Shown in pieces: positions 16,349-25,071 of a DNA stretch of 64,000 nt (positions are counted from its first letter, which is position 1; every line of letters starts with the position of its first letter). The position numbers were made by a program, and so were the translations under genes. This DNA is from Methanocorpusculaceae archaeon UBA425 (GTDB lineage: Archaea; Halobacteriota; Methanomicrobia; Methanomicrobiales; Methanocorpusculaceae): positions 74,885 through 138,884 of the forward strand of contig DAWV01000005.1 in the NCBI GenBank assembly GCA_002506085.1, written 5' to 3'. The notes below the pieces were generated by a model, which had not been told where the DNA came from, ran no database searches, and saw only the letters and a program-made list of their open reading frames with translations.

Positions 16349-18181
16349 TTATTCAGCTGTAAATTCAGAGATTTTCTCAATCATTCTGGCAATTACCTCA
16401 GACCGCATGCCTTCGACAAATTTGATACTGCCGACGACTAAATGACCTCCGCCTGAAATACCTGCTCCGGGCATCTCATCCCGCATGGATCTGACCATCT
16501 GGGGAATATTCATCAGCACACCACGTGAACGGATGACCGCAAAGTCCGGACCGAGTCCGAGGGTGACAACCGGCTCGCCGACATACTTCTTGCAGAGGAT
16601 ATCATGAACTTCGCCTGATGATTTTCCGGGTGGGGGGAAGGTAAAGCGGTGGGCAAACATTTCCACATCAGCAAGGAACAGGTTCGCTCCGGATGAAAGT
16701 TTCTGATCTTTGACGTGAGGCATCATCGTGTTCATCTGATCCTCGATAGCGAGATTTGCCTCGGTTACAAGGAGAGTAACGAGTTTTGCGTGACGTTCCG
16801 GAGCGTTGTTTAAGTTCAGAATGTCTTTGATAATTTCACGCCCGTCGTTAAACCGGAGCCAGTACTGCTCGTAATCCAGAGAAAGTGCGATATCTTTGCA
16901 TTCCTCACGAGTGTATTTTCCTTCGATTAAGGCAAGATATGAGGTAAGTTCGGGAGCCTCGCTTCTGTCAGCAACACCGGCAACTGCCGGGAAGTGAAGA
17001 ATCTGGGATTCTACCGAGGGGTTAATGAGCCGGGCAATTTCTGTTCCGAGCATACCTGCAGTAACCCCGAAGTCGCCTCCGACATGATAGGGGTTTACGT
17101 GGGCACGAAGATACTTGTCGATGGTGTCATCGGGGTGGTGGTGATCTGCAACGATAACATCGAGATTGTAGACATCAGTCATTTTATATGACGGCATGTC
17201 CTCCTCGGTTGAGCCATTGTCCATTAGGAGAATGAGCGGAAGTTTCTGACCGAATCTGACATTGTCCTTGAGTAGCATGTCGAGATCGCGGGTCACGTCC
17301 TCAATCTCGTAGAATGGAGCCTTTGAGGGAGAACGGCGGAACAGGAAATTATCCTGATCGGGATCTCCGCCATTGTCTCGGATGAACTGGGTGACTGCGG
17401 TTTCAACAGAGACGGCAGCACAGATACCGTCTGCATCGGCGTGGTGGCGAAGAATAATCGGCTGCTGGGTCAGGACTGCACGGCGGACGATTTTTGCGAG
17501 TTTGCGCATCTCAGGCCAGAGAGCATCAATCACTTCGCTTTCAATTAACGGTTTTATCTCTGGAGGTTCGGCACGGAGTTCAAGGGCACGGTTGATTCTT
17601 GCTCTGACATTGTCTGCTTCTTCTCCTCTGAGAATCTGCATGCCGGATACTTCAATCTGCATCTGGTTGTTTCTGCGGGTGGCTTCACCAAATACACGCA
17701 CGACATCGCCAAGATTTACTTCGGGGTAGGAGCGAACGCCTGCTTCAGTAAATGCCGCAGCATCCTCAACACCCGTATCATCACAGATAGTGAAGATGGT
17801 CGGACCGGATGTCTGCTTAATCTGCACGACATCTGCTTCAATCGTCACATTTCTTCCGATTTTGTTTTGAAGATCGGAGAGATGGGAAAGATTAATTGTC
17901 TTCGCGACGAGCTGGGTTTCATAGCTTCCTTCGGGGAGAGTGACCTCTCTCAGGTCGATGTTTCCATTCGGCCGGATCTGGTTTACGAGAACGATGATTG
18001 AATCGCGTTCCTGTTTATCGGTTTTTACATTGCTTTTATGCAGGAGACCTTTGGCTTTATCATTCAACTGGACAAAAGTCCCGAATGTTGCAAATCCCTG
18101 GACTTTCCCGATGTACATGCTGCCTTCAACAATGTCATCCACATCACAACCCGGACCAAGCCGGTATACTATATCAGTCAT
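16349..18181 (-). CDS. RecJ-like DHH nuclease with S1 and OB domains
   Basis: 610 residues in four parts. An S1 RNA-binding domain is at about 15-75 (VEGSMYIGKVQGFATFGTFV). A nucleic-acid OB fold is at about 105-190 (VTIEADVVQIKQTSGPTIFT). The DHH phosphoesterase core has HHADADG near 250 and ADHHHPDD further on. A C-terminal DHHA1-type region ends in the GGGHLVVGS motif. Archaeal RecJ-like proteins are 5'-3' or 3'-5' exonucleases acting on single-stranded DNA or RNA, some tied to the replisome. The S1 domain points to RNA or mixed substrates. It is co-directional with the gene at 18187, 5 bases apart. Confidence 0.85.
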   Translation of the reverse strand: MTDIVYRLGPGCDVDDIVEGSMYIGKVQGFATFGTFVQLNDKAKGLLHKSNVKTDKQERDSIIVLVNQIRPNGNIDLREVTLPEGSYETQLVAKTINLSHLSDLQNKIGRNVTIEADVVQIKQTSGPTIFTICDDTGVEDAAAFTEAGVRSYPEVNLGDVVRVFGEATRRNNQMQIEVSGMQILRGEEADNVRARINRALELRAEPPEIKPLIESEVIDALWPEMRKLAKIVRRAVLTQQPIILRHHADADGICAAVSVETAVTQFIRDNGGDPDQDNFLFRRSPSKAPFYEIEDVTRDLDMLLKDNVRFGQKLPLILLMDNGSTEEDMPSYKMTDVYNLDVIVADHHHPDDTIDKYLRAHVNPYHVGGDFGVTAGMLGTEIARLINPSVESQILHFPAVAGVADRSEAPELTSYLALIEGKYTREECKDIALSLDYEQYWLRFNDGREIIKDILNLNNAPERHAKLVTLLVTEANLAIEDQMNTMMPHVKDQKLSSGANLFLADVEMFAHRFTFPPPGKSSGEVHDILCKKYVGEPVVTLGLGPDFAVIRSRGVLMNIPQMVRSMRDEMPGAGISGGGHLVVGSIKFVEGMRSEVIARMIEKISEFTAE

Positions 18182-18186
18182 TATTT

Positions 18187-19395
18187 TTACTCCTCTTCAA
18201 AATCGTCTATTTCATCGGTATCTGCACCGCAGAGCCCATAGAGCTTTTCTTCACCGTCACGCCTGCCGCGTGCGACCAGAAGGTCGCCGGCATACAGACA
18301 GACATTTCTGCCCGGACGATAAACCCACTTGTTTTCATGTTTAATTGCAAAGATGACCATGCCCGTAACGGTGCCGACATGGGACTCTGCAAGGGATTTA
18401 TTCTCAAGCGTGGATCCTTCATGGACCATGACCCACGAGATGATTTCATCGGATTCCCGAACGATTCTTTTGATAATCGGGGGAACTTCAATTTCACGAA
18501 GAACAACATCAGCGATAGAACAGGCGGCATCCGAGATGGATTCAGCAAACGAGGACATGTAGAGCATGCCCCGCAGGCTTGTGACATCTTCGGTCCGCTT
18601 GGCGGCTTCTAGTGTCCAGAGATCGAGTTTGAGCCGCATTTCATCGAGTTCTTCCTCGAGTGCCACCACTTCGTTTGCGAGGTCCATGTTGTCATGGAGC
18701 AAAGCCGAGTAGGCGAGACCGACCGAGAGTTCGCTGATGTTTTTCATCTCGATCATCAGGGCAGCCGCCCGGTCAAGATCAGTGATAGGTGTTGACAGTT
18801 CAGGTTCGTCTGTTGGTTCGGGCTGACCGGTGAGTTCGCAGAATGCGGGAAATCCATACTCAGACCCTCTGCCGACTAAGACATCACCAGCACGAAGGAC
18901 GGTGTGCTTGTCGGGGTCGTAGAATCTCTGCCGCATTCTCCTGATCATGATGACCCGGATACCGGTCATTGACTGGAGCTTGATGTCTCCAAGACATGCC
19001 CCGTCAAGCGGGCTTCCGGGAGCAACAACCGACCTGTAGGTAGCTTCTTCCGCTTCGGGAAGGGCGCGCCGCAGATTTGCCGGAAATGAGACATGCCGCA
19101 TGATATTTTTTGCAATATCCGCTGCATGATTGGAAATCCGCTCGGATGCCTCGGCAAGCTGCAGGAGACCGCTCATCGGTTCGGTTTCTTCTAAACGTCT
19201 CACACTCATCATACTGGTAATGCGTGCCTGGTAGACGAGGTCATTCATACGTTCTTCGAGTTCTATGACTTCATCTGCTATGGCGTTGCTTTCAAAAAGC
19301 ACCGCAGAGTAAGCCAAATCAACCATGAGTTCACTGATGTCTTTCATTTCGATTAAGACATCTTTAAGGTTGATTGGTTGGTATTCACGGTCCAT
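18187..19395 (-). CDS. tandem PhoU / TrkA-C regulatory protein
   Basis: 402 residues in a duplicated layout. A PhoU-like helical bundle (about 10-100: VLIEMKDISELMVDLAYSAV) and a TrkA-C/RCK-C domain (about 118-190: IRVIMIRRMRQRFYDPDKH, then LRAGDVLVGRG) are followed by a second PhoU bundle (about 205-300) and a second TrkA-C domain (about 320-395). TrkA-C domains bind small ligands such as c-di-AMP in some families and regulate K+ transport. No channel gene is adjacent. It is the upstream gene of an operon with the RecJ-like nuclease. Confidence 0.8.
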   Translation of the reverse strand: MDREYQPINLKDVLIEMKDISELMVDLAYSAVLFESNAIADEVIELEERMNDLVYQARITSMMSVRRLEETEPMSGLLQLAEASERISNHAADIAKNIMRHVSFPANLRRALPEAEEATYRSVVAPGSPLDGACLGDIKLQSMTGIRVIMIRRMRQRFYDPDKHTVLRAGDVLVGRGSEYGFPAFCELTGQPEPTDEPELSTPITDLDRAAALMIEMKNISELSVGLAYSALLHDNMDLANEVVALEEELDEMRLKLDLWTLEAAKRTEDVTSLRGMLYMSSFAESISDAACSIADVVLREIEVPPIIKRIVRESDEIISWVMVHEGSTLENKSLAESHVGTVTGMVIFAIKHENKWVYRPGRNVCLYAGDLLVARGRRDGEEKLYGLCGADTDEIDDFEEE

Positions 19396-19487
19396 GATAG
19401 TGTATATATTAGTGAGAGTTCTGACTACTTAATAAATCGGATAAATTCACGGTTCTTGTGAATGGGTGTGCAAAAATAAGGAGGGGG

Positions 19488-20378
19488 TTATTCAAAAAAA
19501 TCAAGCTGTTTTTGTCTGACTCCAGTTTTTCCTTTGGTCATTTCCGAGAAATAATGCCTGACTTCCAGCTCAAGAACAGTATTCTGTTCTTTGACCCATT
19601 CGATAATATCCTCCCATTTGCCAATGATTACAGGGTAACCGAATCCGGTTGTCATGCGGGAATAGATTTCTGCTGCCAGAAGGACCTCGGACGGGAACGA
19701 CTCCATGAATTTTTCGTAGAAGAGCACGCACTGTTCGAATGGATGATATTTTTCTTTGATTTTTTCATTGAAGGAGGAGATCAGCCCGGTAAGAATCCTA
19801 GTATCCCCGGGTGATAATGGAGTGGCATCGAGGTTCTGTAAAAGAACGGATCGAATTTTCAGTACTCTGCCGCAGGTTAGATGCTCTTTCTTTGCACGCA
19901 TCTGATAAGCGTTTTTCAGATTCTGGACCACATTTATCCCTGAGAGAATCTTGCCTCTCGGAATTTCCCCGGATGAAAGCATACGGGTGATTTCCGCGGG
20001 AGTGAACTCGGTATTGGCGAGACGGGCGGTTTCGGAAATATATGCTGCCATATCCTGACCGGTCGTCCGGCGTGCCAGCAGGCCGACAAGATATCTGAAC
20101 CGTTCCAGTTCGAAATACTCATTGTCATCTGCGAATTTTTCAAATGAATACTTCTTTGCCCGAAACTTTACCACTTTCGCAAGACATTTCATCTCGAGAT
20201 CAAAACCATAGAGTCCGGTGCACCGGGTAATCTCAGCTTTGGTAGGCTTGGTTCCGGATTTGATCAGGCGGGTTGCCGCGAACTTTTTTCCATCGGTGTT
20301 GACCTCACGCACAAGATAATATCTCTTCTGACCACTCTGGACACGGACCTCGACACGATACAATTCATTCGCAGACAT
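19488..20378 (-). CDS. Fic-fold-like protein lacking the catalytic loop
   Basis: 296 residues from ATG 20378 (the extra TTG at 20387 adds only three residues). The N-terminus (RVEVRVQSGQKRYYLVREV) and the segments ILSGINVVQNLKNAY, KIRSVLLQNLD, HPFEQCVLFYEKFMESFP and GFGYPVII follow the order of a Fic domain. The active-site HPFxxGNGR loop, expected between FMESF and GFGYPVII, is replaced by PSEVLLAAEIYSRMTT. If it is a Fic relative, it cannot AMPylate. The family call is my inference. Confidence 0.5.
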   Translation of the reverse strand: MSANELYRVEVRVQSGQKRYYLVREVNTDGKKFAATRLIKSGTKPTKAEITRCTGLYGFDLEMKCLAKVVKFRAKKYSFEKFADDNEYFELERFRYLVGLLARRTTGQDMAAYISETARLANTEFTPAEITRMLSSGEIPRGKILSGINVVQNLKNAYQMRAKKEHLTCGRVLKIRSVLLQNLDATPLSPGDTRILTGLISSFNEKIKEKYHPFEQCVLFYEKFMESFPSEVLLAAEIYSRMTTGFGYPVIIGKWEDIIEWVKEQNTVLELEVRHYFSEMTKGKTGVRQKQLDFFE

Positions 20379-20421
20379 ATGATGCAAAAATGTTGGTTGG
20401 GAATAGATGTGTATGTTTCGC

Positions 20422-21207
20422 TCAATCGGTCTTATTTACAGATACGCGTGATAGATTCTCCCAGTATGAAACCCGGCCCTTCTCCGGGGCAGTCCCGCAG
20501 ATATTGATGTTTTCCGGATCGAAATAAGTAAGAACAGCTGATAGAGACTCCGGGTCTGCATCACGGACGCAGATGTTCCGGATTTCATATGTATCCATGA
20601 GATCTGAAAGACGGGATACGCCTTCTCTGGTAATCACAATATCGCGCTGGACTTCGAGGATTGTTTCCAGATATGAGTCAGGAACAACCCAGAGATACCG
20701 TTTTCCTGAGAAGTATTCAAGTTCGATATTTTCGGGTTCCTCTGTGGTCAGGATGTGCCCCGCAATTCCTGCATCCCGCATCTCCCGGCATAGTGATTTG
20801 AGGGTTTCTGATAACGATACCCGGCATTCGTCAGCATCCCCGATATAGGCATCTTCGATTTTTAGGGCAGAGGGAGAGGGAATGCTCCACCAGCAGTGTT
20901 TTTTGATGGAGTTTGCAAGAGCTGCATCTTCAAGAAGGGCATGGGGTTTCGGGTCAAAATCCCGGATAATTTTTCCATCCTCCACATTGTTGAACGCATC
21001 AACAATACGGTCAGAGTAAAATGCTCCGCCGGCAGCGGGGATTTCCACAAACGGCAGCTGGTCTTTGAGCGTGGTTTCAACATTCCAGGTAGTCAGGTCG
21101 GTTTCTTTGCCATACCGGGAACGAATCCACTCAGTAAGAGCGGAGGTATCAATGTCTGACGGAAGGGCAGAACCGAGGGACCTGACAGGAAAGGTTAGTT
21201 TACGCAT
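20422..21207 (-). CDS. hypothetical protein
   Basis: 261 residues, soluble, acidic, with no motif I recognise. Visible features are an alpha/beta pattern, a CREMRDAGIAGHILTTEEPE stretch, and a C-terminal half that alternates short strands and helices (DIVITREGVSRLSDLMDTY). It ends 43 bases before the Fic-like gene on the same strand and is divergent from metG, so the two are probably one transcript. No function is proposed. Confidence 0.6.
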   Translation of the reverse strand: MRKLTFPVRSLGSALPSDIDTSALTEWIRSRYGKETDLTTWNVETTLKDQLPFVEIPAAGGAFYSDRIVDAFNNVEDGKIIRDFDPKPHALLEDAALANSIKKHCWWSIPSPSALKIEDAYIGDADECRVSLSETLKSLCREMRDAGIAGHILTTEEPENIELEYFSGKRYLWVVPDSYLETILEVQRDIVITREGVSRLSDLMDTYEIRNICVRDADPESLSAVLTYFDPENINICGTAPEKGRVSYWENLSRVSVNKTD

Positions 21208-21295
21208 GACAATATATGATGAGAAGTTGAGACCTAATACTTTTCCGGGAGAAAAAAACGGAGACTCCGGAAATTAGTGTGTAGTAAATCAAGGA

Positions 21296-21303
21296 TTTAA
21301 TAC
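21296..21303 (+). promoter_or_regulatory. TATA-like box of metG
   Basis: TTTAATAC ends 23 bases before the metG ATG, the spacing expected for a leaderless archaeal mRNA. Confidence 0.35.
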
Positions 21304-21326
21304 CATTCCAGTCCATATAATATCTC

Positions 21327-23348
21327 ATGAATAATAAGCCCACAGTCGTTACATGTGGTCTGCCCTACACAAATGGTTATTGCCACTTAGGGCACCTCCG
21401 GACCTACATCCCGGGCGACTTTTATGTACGTTACCTCAGACGTCTCGGGGAAGATATCGTCTTCGTCTGCGGTTCTGACAACCACGGAACGCCAATCGTC
21501 GTCACCGCCGAAGCGGAACACACGACCCCGCGGGCTATCTGTGAAAAGTATAATGCTCACTTTGAGGAGGTCTTCAAATCGATGGGGATTTCCTTTGACC
21601 GGTTCGGCATGACCGATGATCCTGCAAACCACAAACGGACCACCTCAATCCTCCAGACATTAATCGACAGAGGATATGTATATGAAAAGACAATTCAGCA
21701 GAGTTACTGCCCGAACTGTAAAAGGTTCCTCCCCGACAGATATGTCGAAGGGACATGTCCTTACTGTGGAAAACATGCCAGAGGCGACGAATGTGATGCC
21801 GGATGCGGCCGGCACCTGGAACCCGGAGAAATTCTTGACCCGGTCTGCGCCACCTGCGGAACAAAGGCAGAACTTCGTGAGCAGAAGCATTTCTACTTCA
21901 GGCTGAGCAGCTTCAGGGACTATCTGCTTGAATACCTGCCAACTCTCGGCGGAACGCTCAATGCAAGAAATTATGCGCTCGGGTGGGTAGAGAACGAACT
22001 CAAAGACTGGTGCATCACACGTATGATGGACTGGGGAGTGAAGTTCCCGGGATCTGATGATCTTGTCTGCTATGTCTGGGTGGATGCGCCTATAGGATAC
22101 ATCTCCTTCACCGAAGAGTGGGCAAATGAAACCGGCGGCAGCTGGCAGAAATACTGGTGCAACGGAAATCGGGTGCATTTCATCGGCTCGGATATCATCT
22201 ATCATCACTGTGTTTTCTGGCCGGCATTACTGCACGGCGCAGGATACGAACCCCCAACCGCTGTCGTTGCAAGCGGGATGGTCACGATTGACGGAGAGAA
22301 GTTTTCCAAATCGCGCGGCAATGTCGTCTGGACGAAAGAGGATTATCTCGACAAGGGTCTGCCTGCAGACTACCTCAGATATTACCTCCTTGCCTACACG
22401 AGTCACACCCGCGAACTGGATTTTTCCTGGAAAGAGTTCCAGGCACGCATCAATAATGAGCTCGTGAACACGTTTGGAAACTTCGCGAACCGGAGCATGT
22501 CACTCGTCAAGACCAAGTTCGGTGACGTGCCGGAAGTGCCGGTCGAAGCAGAGATCTTTGCCGAAATCAAAAAGGCACTTACGGGAATTGAAGAGGCAGT
22601 CCGCGCATTCGAGTTCAAGACGGCAGTCGACGGAATCCTGCTTCTCGCAGCCTATGGTAATGGGTATATCTCGAACGCGGCTCCCTGGAAACTCATGAAA
22701 GAGGACCCGGATGCCGCAGCACAGGTTTTAAAGAACTGTCTCCAGATTGTGAAGGCGTGTGCTCTGGTCATGCAGCCGGTGATGCCTGAGTCTTCCCAGA
22801 AACTCTGGGAGATGCTCGGTTACACGGACAAGGTGGAGAGCCGCCCGATCAACGATGCTATGGTCCCGTTCGAGAACAAGACCTTGGGCGATGTGAAGCC
22901 GCTGTTTGCCAGAATCGAAGATAAGCAGCGTGAGGAGATGGAGGCACTGCTTACGAAGCGGGCCGAGGATTCGAAGAATAAAGCAGCAGGAAAGAAGACT
23001 ATGGAAGCAGTAATAGAACCAATATCAGAAGAGATTATAACAATAGACGATGTGGCAAAACTCGATCTCCGTGTGGGACGGGTCGTGAAGGCGGAGAGAA
23101 TCCCGAAGACAACGAAACTTCTGCGTCTTCAGGTGGATATCGGGACCGAGGTCAGACAGATTGTGTCAGGCATCGCCGATGTATATACCCCTGAAGAGAT
23201 GGTGGACAAAAAAATCATCGTTGTGGTGAATCTGAAACCGGCGAAGTTCCGGGGCGAGGAAAGCAACGGGATGCTGTTTGCCGCAGGCGAAGAGGCATCA
23301 CTCCTTATTCCGCTGAAGGATGTGCCGGAAGGAACAAAGATCCACTGA
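21327..23348 (+). CDS. metG: methionine--tRNA ligase with C-terminal tRNA-binding domain
   Basis: 673 residues, class I synthetase. The HIGH motif appears as HLGH in TNGYCHLGHLRTYIPGD. Four CXXC-type zinc pairs follow (CPNC, CPYC, CDAGC, CATC), and the KMSKS loop reads KFSKS. After a linker near residue 560 comes a complete EMAP/Trbp111-like tRNA-binding domain (LDLRVGRVVKAERIPKTTKL) that aids dimerisation and tRNA binding. It marks the left edge of the AT-rich island, which begins right after its stop. Confidence 0.95.
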   Translation: MNNKPTVVTCGLPYTNGYCHLGHLRTYIPGDFYVRYLRRLGEDIVFVCGSDNHGTPIVVTAEAEHTTPRAICEKYNAHFEEVFKSMGISFDRFGMTDDPANHKRTTSILQTLIDRGYVYEKTIQQSYCPNCKRFLPDRYVEGTCPYCGKHARGDECDAGCGRHLEPGEILDPVCATCGTKAELREQKHFYFRLSSFRDYLLEYLPTLGGTLNARNYALGWVENELKDWCITRMMDWGVKFPGSDDLVCYVWVDAPIGYISFTEEWANETGGSWQKYWCNGNRVHFIGSDIIYHHCVFWPALLHGAGYEPPTAVVASGMVTIDGEKFSKSRGNVVWTKEDYLDKGLPADYLRYYLLAYTSHTRELDFSWKEFQARINNELVNTFGNFANRSMSLVKTKFGDVPEVPVEAEIFAEIKKALTGIEEAVRAFEFKTAVDGILLLAAYGNGYISNAAPWKLMKEDPDAAAQVLKNCLQIVKACALVMQPVMPESSQKLWEMLGYTDKVESRPINDAMVPFENKTLGDVKPLFARIEDKQREEMEALLTKRAEDSKNKAAGKKTMEAVIEPISEEIITIDDVAKLDLRVGRVVKAERIPKTTKLLRLQVDIGTEVRQIVSGIADVYTPEEMVDKKIIVVVNLKPAKFRGEESNGMLFAAGEEASLLIPLKDVPEGTKIH

Positions 23349-23900
23349 TCTTTTTTGCATATGTCTTTTTTAAAATAGGTATTCTAACCTGTATGAGACG
23401 TGCATTAAAAATCTGCCAGACAAATCGTTTAGAAGATTTTAGATCAACCCAATGAATGATTAAGATTACATATTAAGGACATAATCTCATAATAATTTAT
23501 ATTATCACACTAAATACCAGAATATCAATATTTTTTTAGGTTTAAATGACATAAAGCATTCGGTTTTATTATTAACCAAAGATGGTTAATAATATTTTTA
23601 TAATAAAATATAATATTTAATAACATAAAATATAAATAACTAATAATTACCATTAAAATTTAAATTAAGACTATAATTAAAGGATTTTATGATTTTCATG
23701 ACGCAAAATTTATTTGAAAAAATATATTCTTACGACGTTAACATAAATTATTATAAAATATTTATAACATAAATAAGGCACATACATTGACATAAGTATA
23801 TATAGGCATACACTATTACATATAAACAAATCGAAATTGTCACGAAAGCGAGATAACATTATATACTAGTATATCATATAATATCAAGGTTAAACATAAA
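23349..23900. other. AT-rich gap without genes
   Basis: About 550 bases of strongly AT-rich sequence (long A/T runs, many ATAA units). T runs at 23352-23357 and 23368-23373 could end the metG transcript. I see no ORF over 40 codons, no tRNA and no CRISPR-like repeat. The promoter of the next operon is at its right end. Confidence 0.6.
23861..23874. promoter_or_regulatory. palindromic TATA region of the AT-rich operon
   Basis: ATATACTAGTATAT is a perfect 14-bp palindrome. Its right half also serves as a TATA element 27-35 bases before the ATG at 23901, so a protein bound to it would block TBP. Confidence 0.5.
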
Positions 23901-24485
23901 ATGACTGATTATACACCCCAATGTAGCATAGAAGTAACACTTGAAACAGGAACGGTAATCTTATCAGGAACAGAAGATTTTATTAAAAGAAATAAAGATG
24001 AACTTTTTAATTTCTTGATGGAAAACTACACCTCAAAAAAGAAGGATTGCACCACATCAATTGAAAGTAATGAGATGGGCATATCAGACACAAAACCAGA
24101 TAATCAGAATAATTCAAAAATACCAATTGAACTAGAAAAATATTCCTCTATATTTCAGATTGATGCTGAAAACAATATTATCTTATTGAAACATACCCCC
24201 GGTAAAAACAAAAGTGAAAAAGCAAGAGAAATTGCAAAACTAGTTTTATATATTAAAACAAAGATTGAAAAAAAACCGGCTTGTATCTATGGGTCAGAAT
24301 TAATTACACTTTGTAAACGACATGGATGTTATGACGCTGCAAACTACTCTAAAGCATTTGACAATCAAGATGATTTTATCAAAGGTGGAAAGGAAAAAAG
24401 TCAAAATTGGACACTAGAATTGAAATTATCAGGGGAACAAGCTGCCAATAAATTATTGGAGGATATATTGAATGCAGACAACTGA
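23901..24485 (+). CDS. AT-rich operon protein 1, tandem paralogue
   Basis: 194 residues, no signal or membrane segment. An N-terminal beta-beta-alpha unit (IEVTLETGTVILSGTEDFI, then helix RNKDELFNFLMENY) is joined by a polar linker of about 50 residues to a C-terminal helical domain (AREIAKLVLYIKTKIEKKP, ELITLCKRHGCYDAANYSKA, NWTLELKLSGEQAANKLLED) that looks like a winged helix. The next gene encodes the same layout. I do not recognise a family. Codon use is AT-rich, unlike the flanks. The ORF overlaps the next one by 14 bases. Confidence 0.65.
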   Translation: MTDYTPQCSIEVTLETGTVILSGTEDFIKRNKDELFNFLMENYTSKKKDCTTSIESNEMGISDTKPDNQNNSKIPIELEKYSSIFQIDAENNIILLKHTPGKNKSEKAREIAKLVLYIKTKIEKKPACIYGSELITLCKRHGCYDAANYSKAFDNQDDFIKGGKEKSQNWTLELKLSGEQAANKLLEDILNADN

Positions 24486-25071
24486 TCTTGAATTAAAAAA
24501 TGATCCAGACGGACAAAATGCAATTATATCCGTTAATCTCAGAGACAGGATATTTACTATATCAGGTTCTGAGATATTTGTCCAAGATAACAAAGATTCA
24601 GTATGTGCTTTTGTTGAAAGAAATATGTCTTTCAAGCAACTCAATCCTTCAAAAGAAAATACTGAATTGGAAGAACAGAATAATTTTGTGTCGCATGAAT
24701 CTGAAGAATTACCAAAACCAGATTTTACCACAAAATCCGTAAATGCAGGACTCTATAGTTTAGATTCTGATGACGATTCAGTGCTTATTCATATGAAAAA
24801 AATTTCTGGCAGTACATCAGAACAAATACGAAAAATAGCATTGATTATATTGTATGCACGAAAAAATGAGCTGTTATCTTCATCTGATTTACGTAAATAT
24901 TGTATTAAGTATGATTGTTATGATGGAAATCATACTGCCTCTATCTTTGAAAACAATCGTGTGAATTTTATTAAGAAGAATGTCTCAACAAGAAAATGGA
25001 CGCTAAAATTAACACCATCAGGTATAGATAAATCAAAAGAGGTCTTAGATGAGATGATGCCTAGTGTATAG
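24472..25071 (+). CDS. AT-rich operon protein 2, tandem paralogue
   Basis: 199 residues with the same order as protein 1. N-terminal IISVNLRDRIFTISGSEIFV is followed by the helix DNKDSVCAFVERNM, a Ser/Glu/Asn-rich linker, then the C-terminal unit with IRKIALIILYARKNEL, DLRKYCIKYDCYDGN and KWTLKLTPSGIDKSKEVLDE. The shared CYD and W-T-L motifs show common origin with protein 1. GGAGG lies about 9 bases before the ATG, inside the upstream gene. The function is unknown; DNA binding by the C-terminal domain is an inference. Confidence 0.65.
   Translation: MQTTDLELKNDPDGQNAIISVNLRDRIFTISGSEIFVQDNKDSVCAFVERNMSFKQLNPSKENTELEEQNNFVSHESEELPKPDFTTKSVNAGLYSLDSDDDSVLIHMKKISGSTSEQIRKIALIILYARKNELLSSSDLRKYCIKYDCYDGNHTASIFENNRVNFIKKNVSTRKWTLKLTPSGIDKSKEVLDEMMPSV

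Noticed and set aside
18940..19160. Possible rare-base-composition island in the PhoU/TrkA-C gene
   Set aside because: Codon use and domain order continue smoothly; no sign of insertion.
21660..22208. 182-codon minus-strand frame inside metG
   Set aside because: Antisense shadow of a clearly coding synthetase gene.
23349..23900. AT-rich gap considered as a replication origin
   Set aside because: No repeated ORB-like motif or nearby orc1/cdc6 gene; AT-richness alone is not enough.
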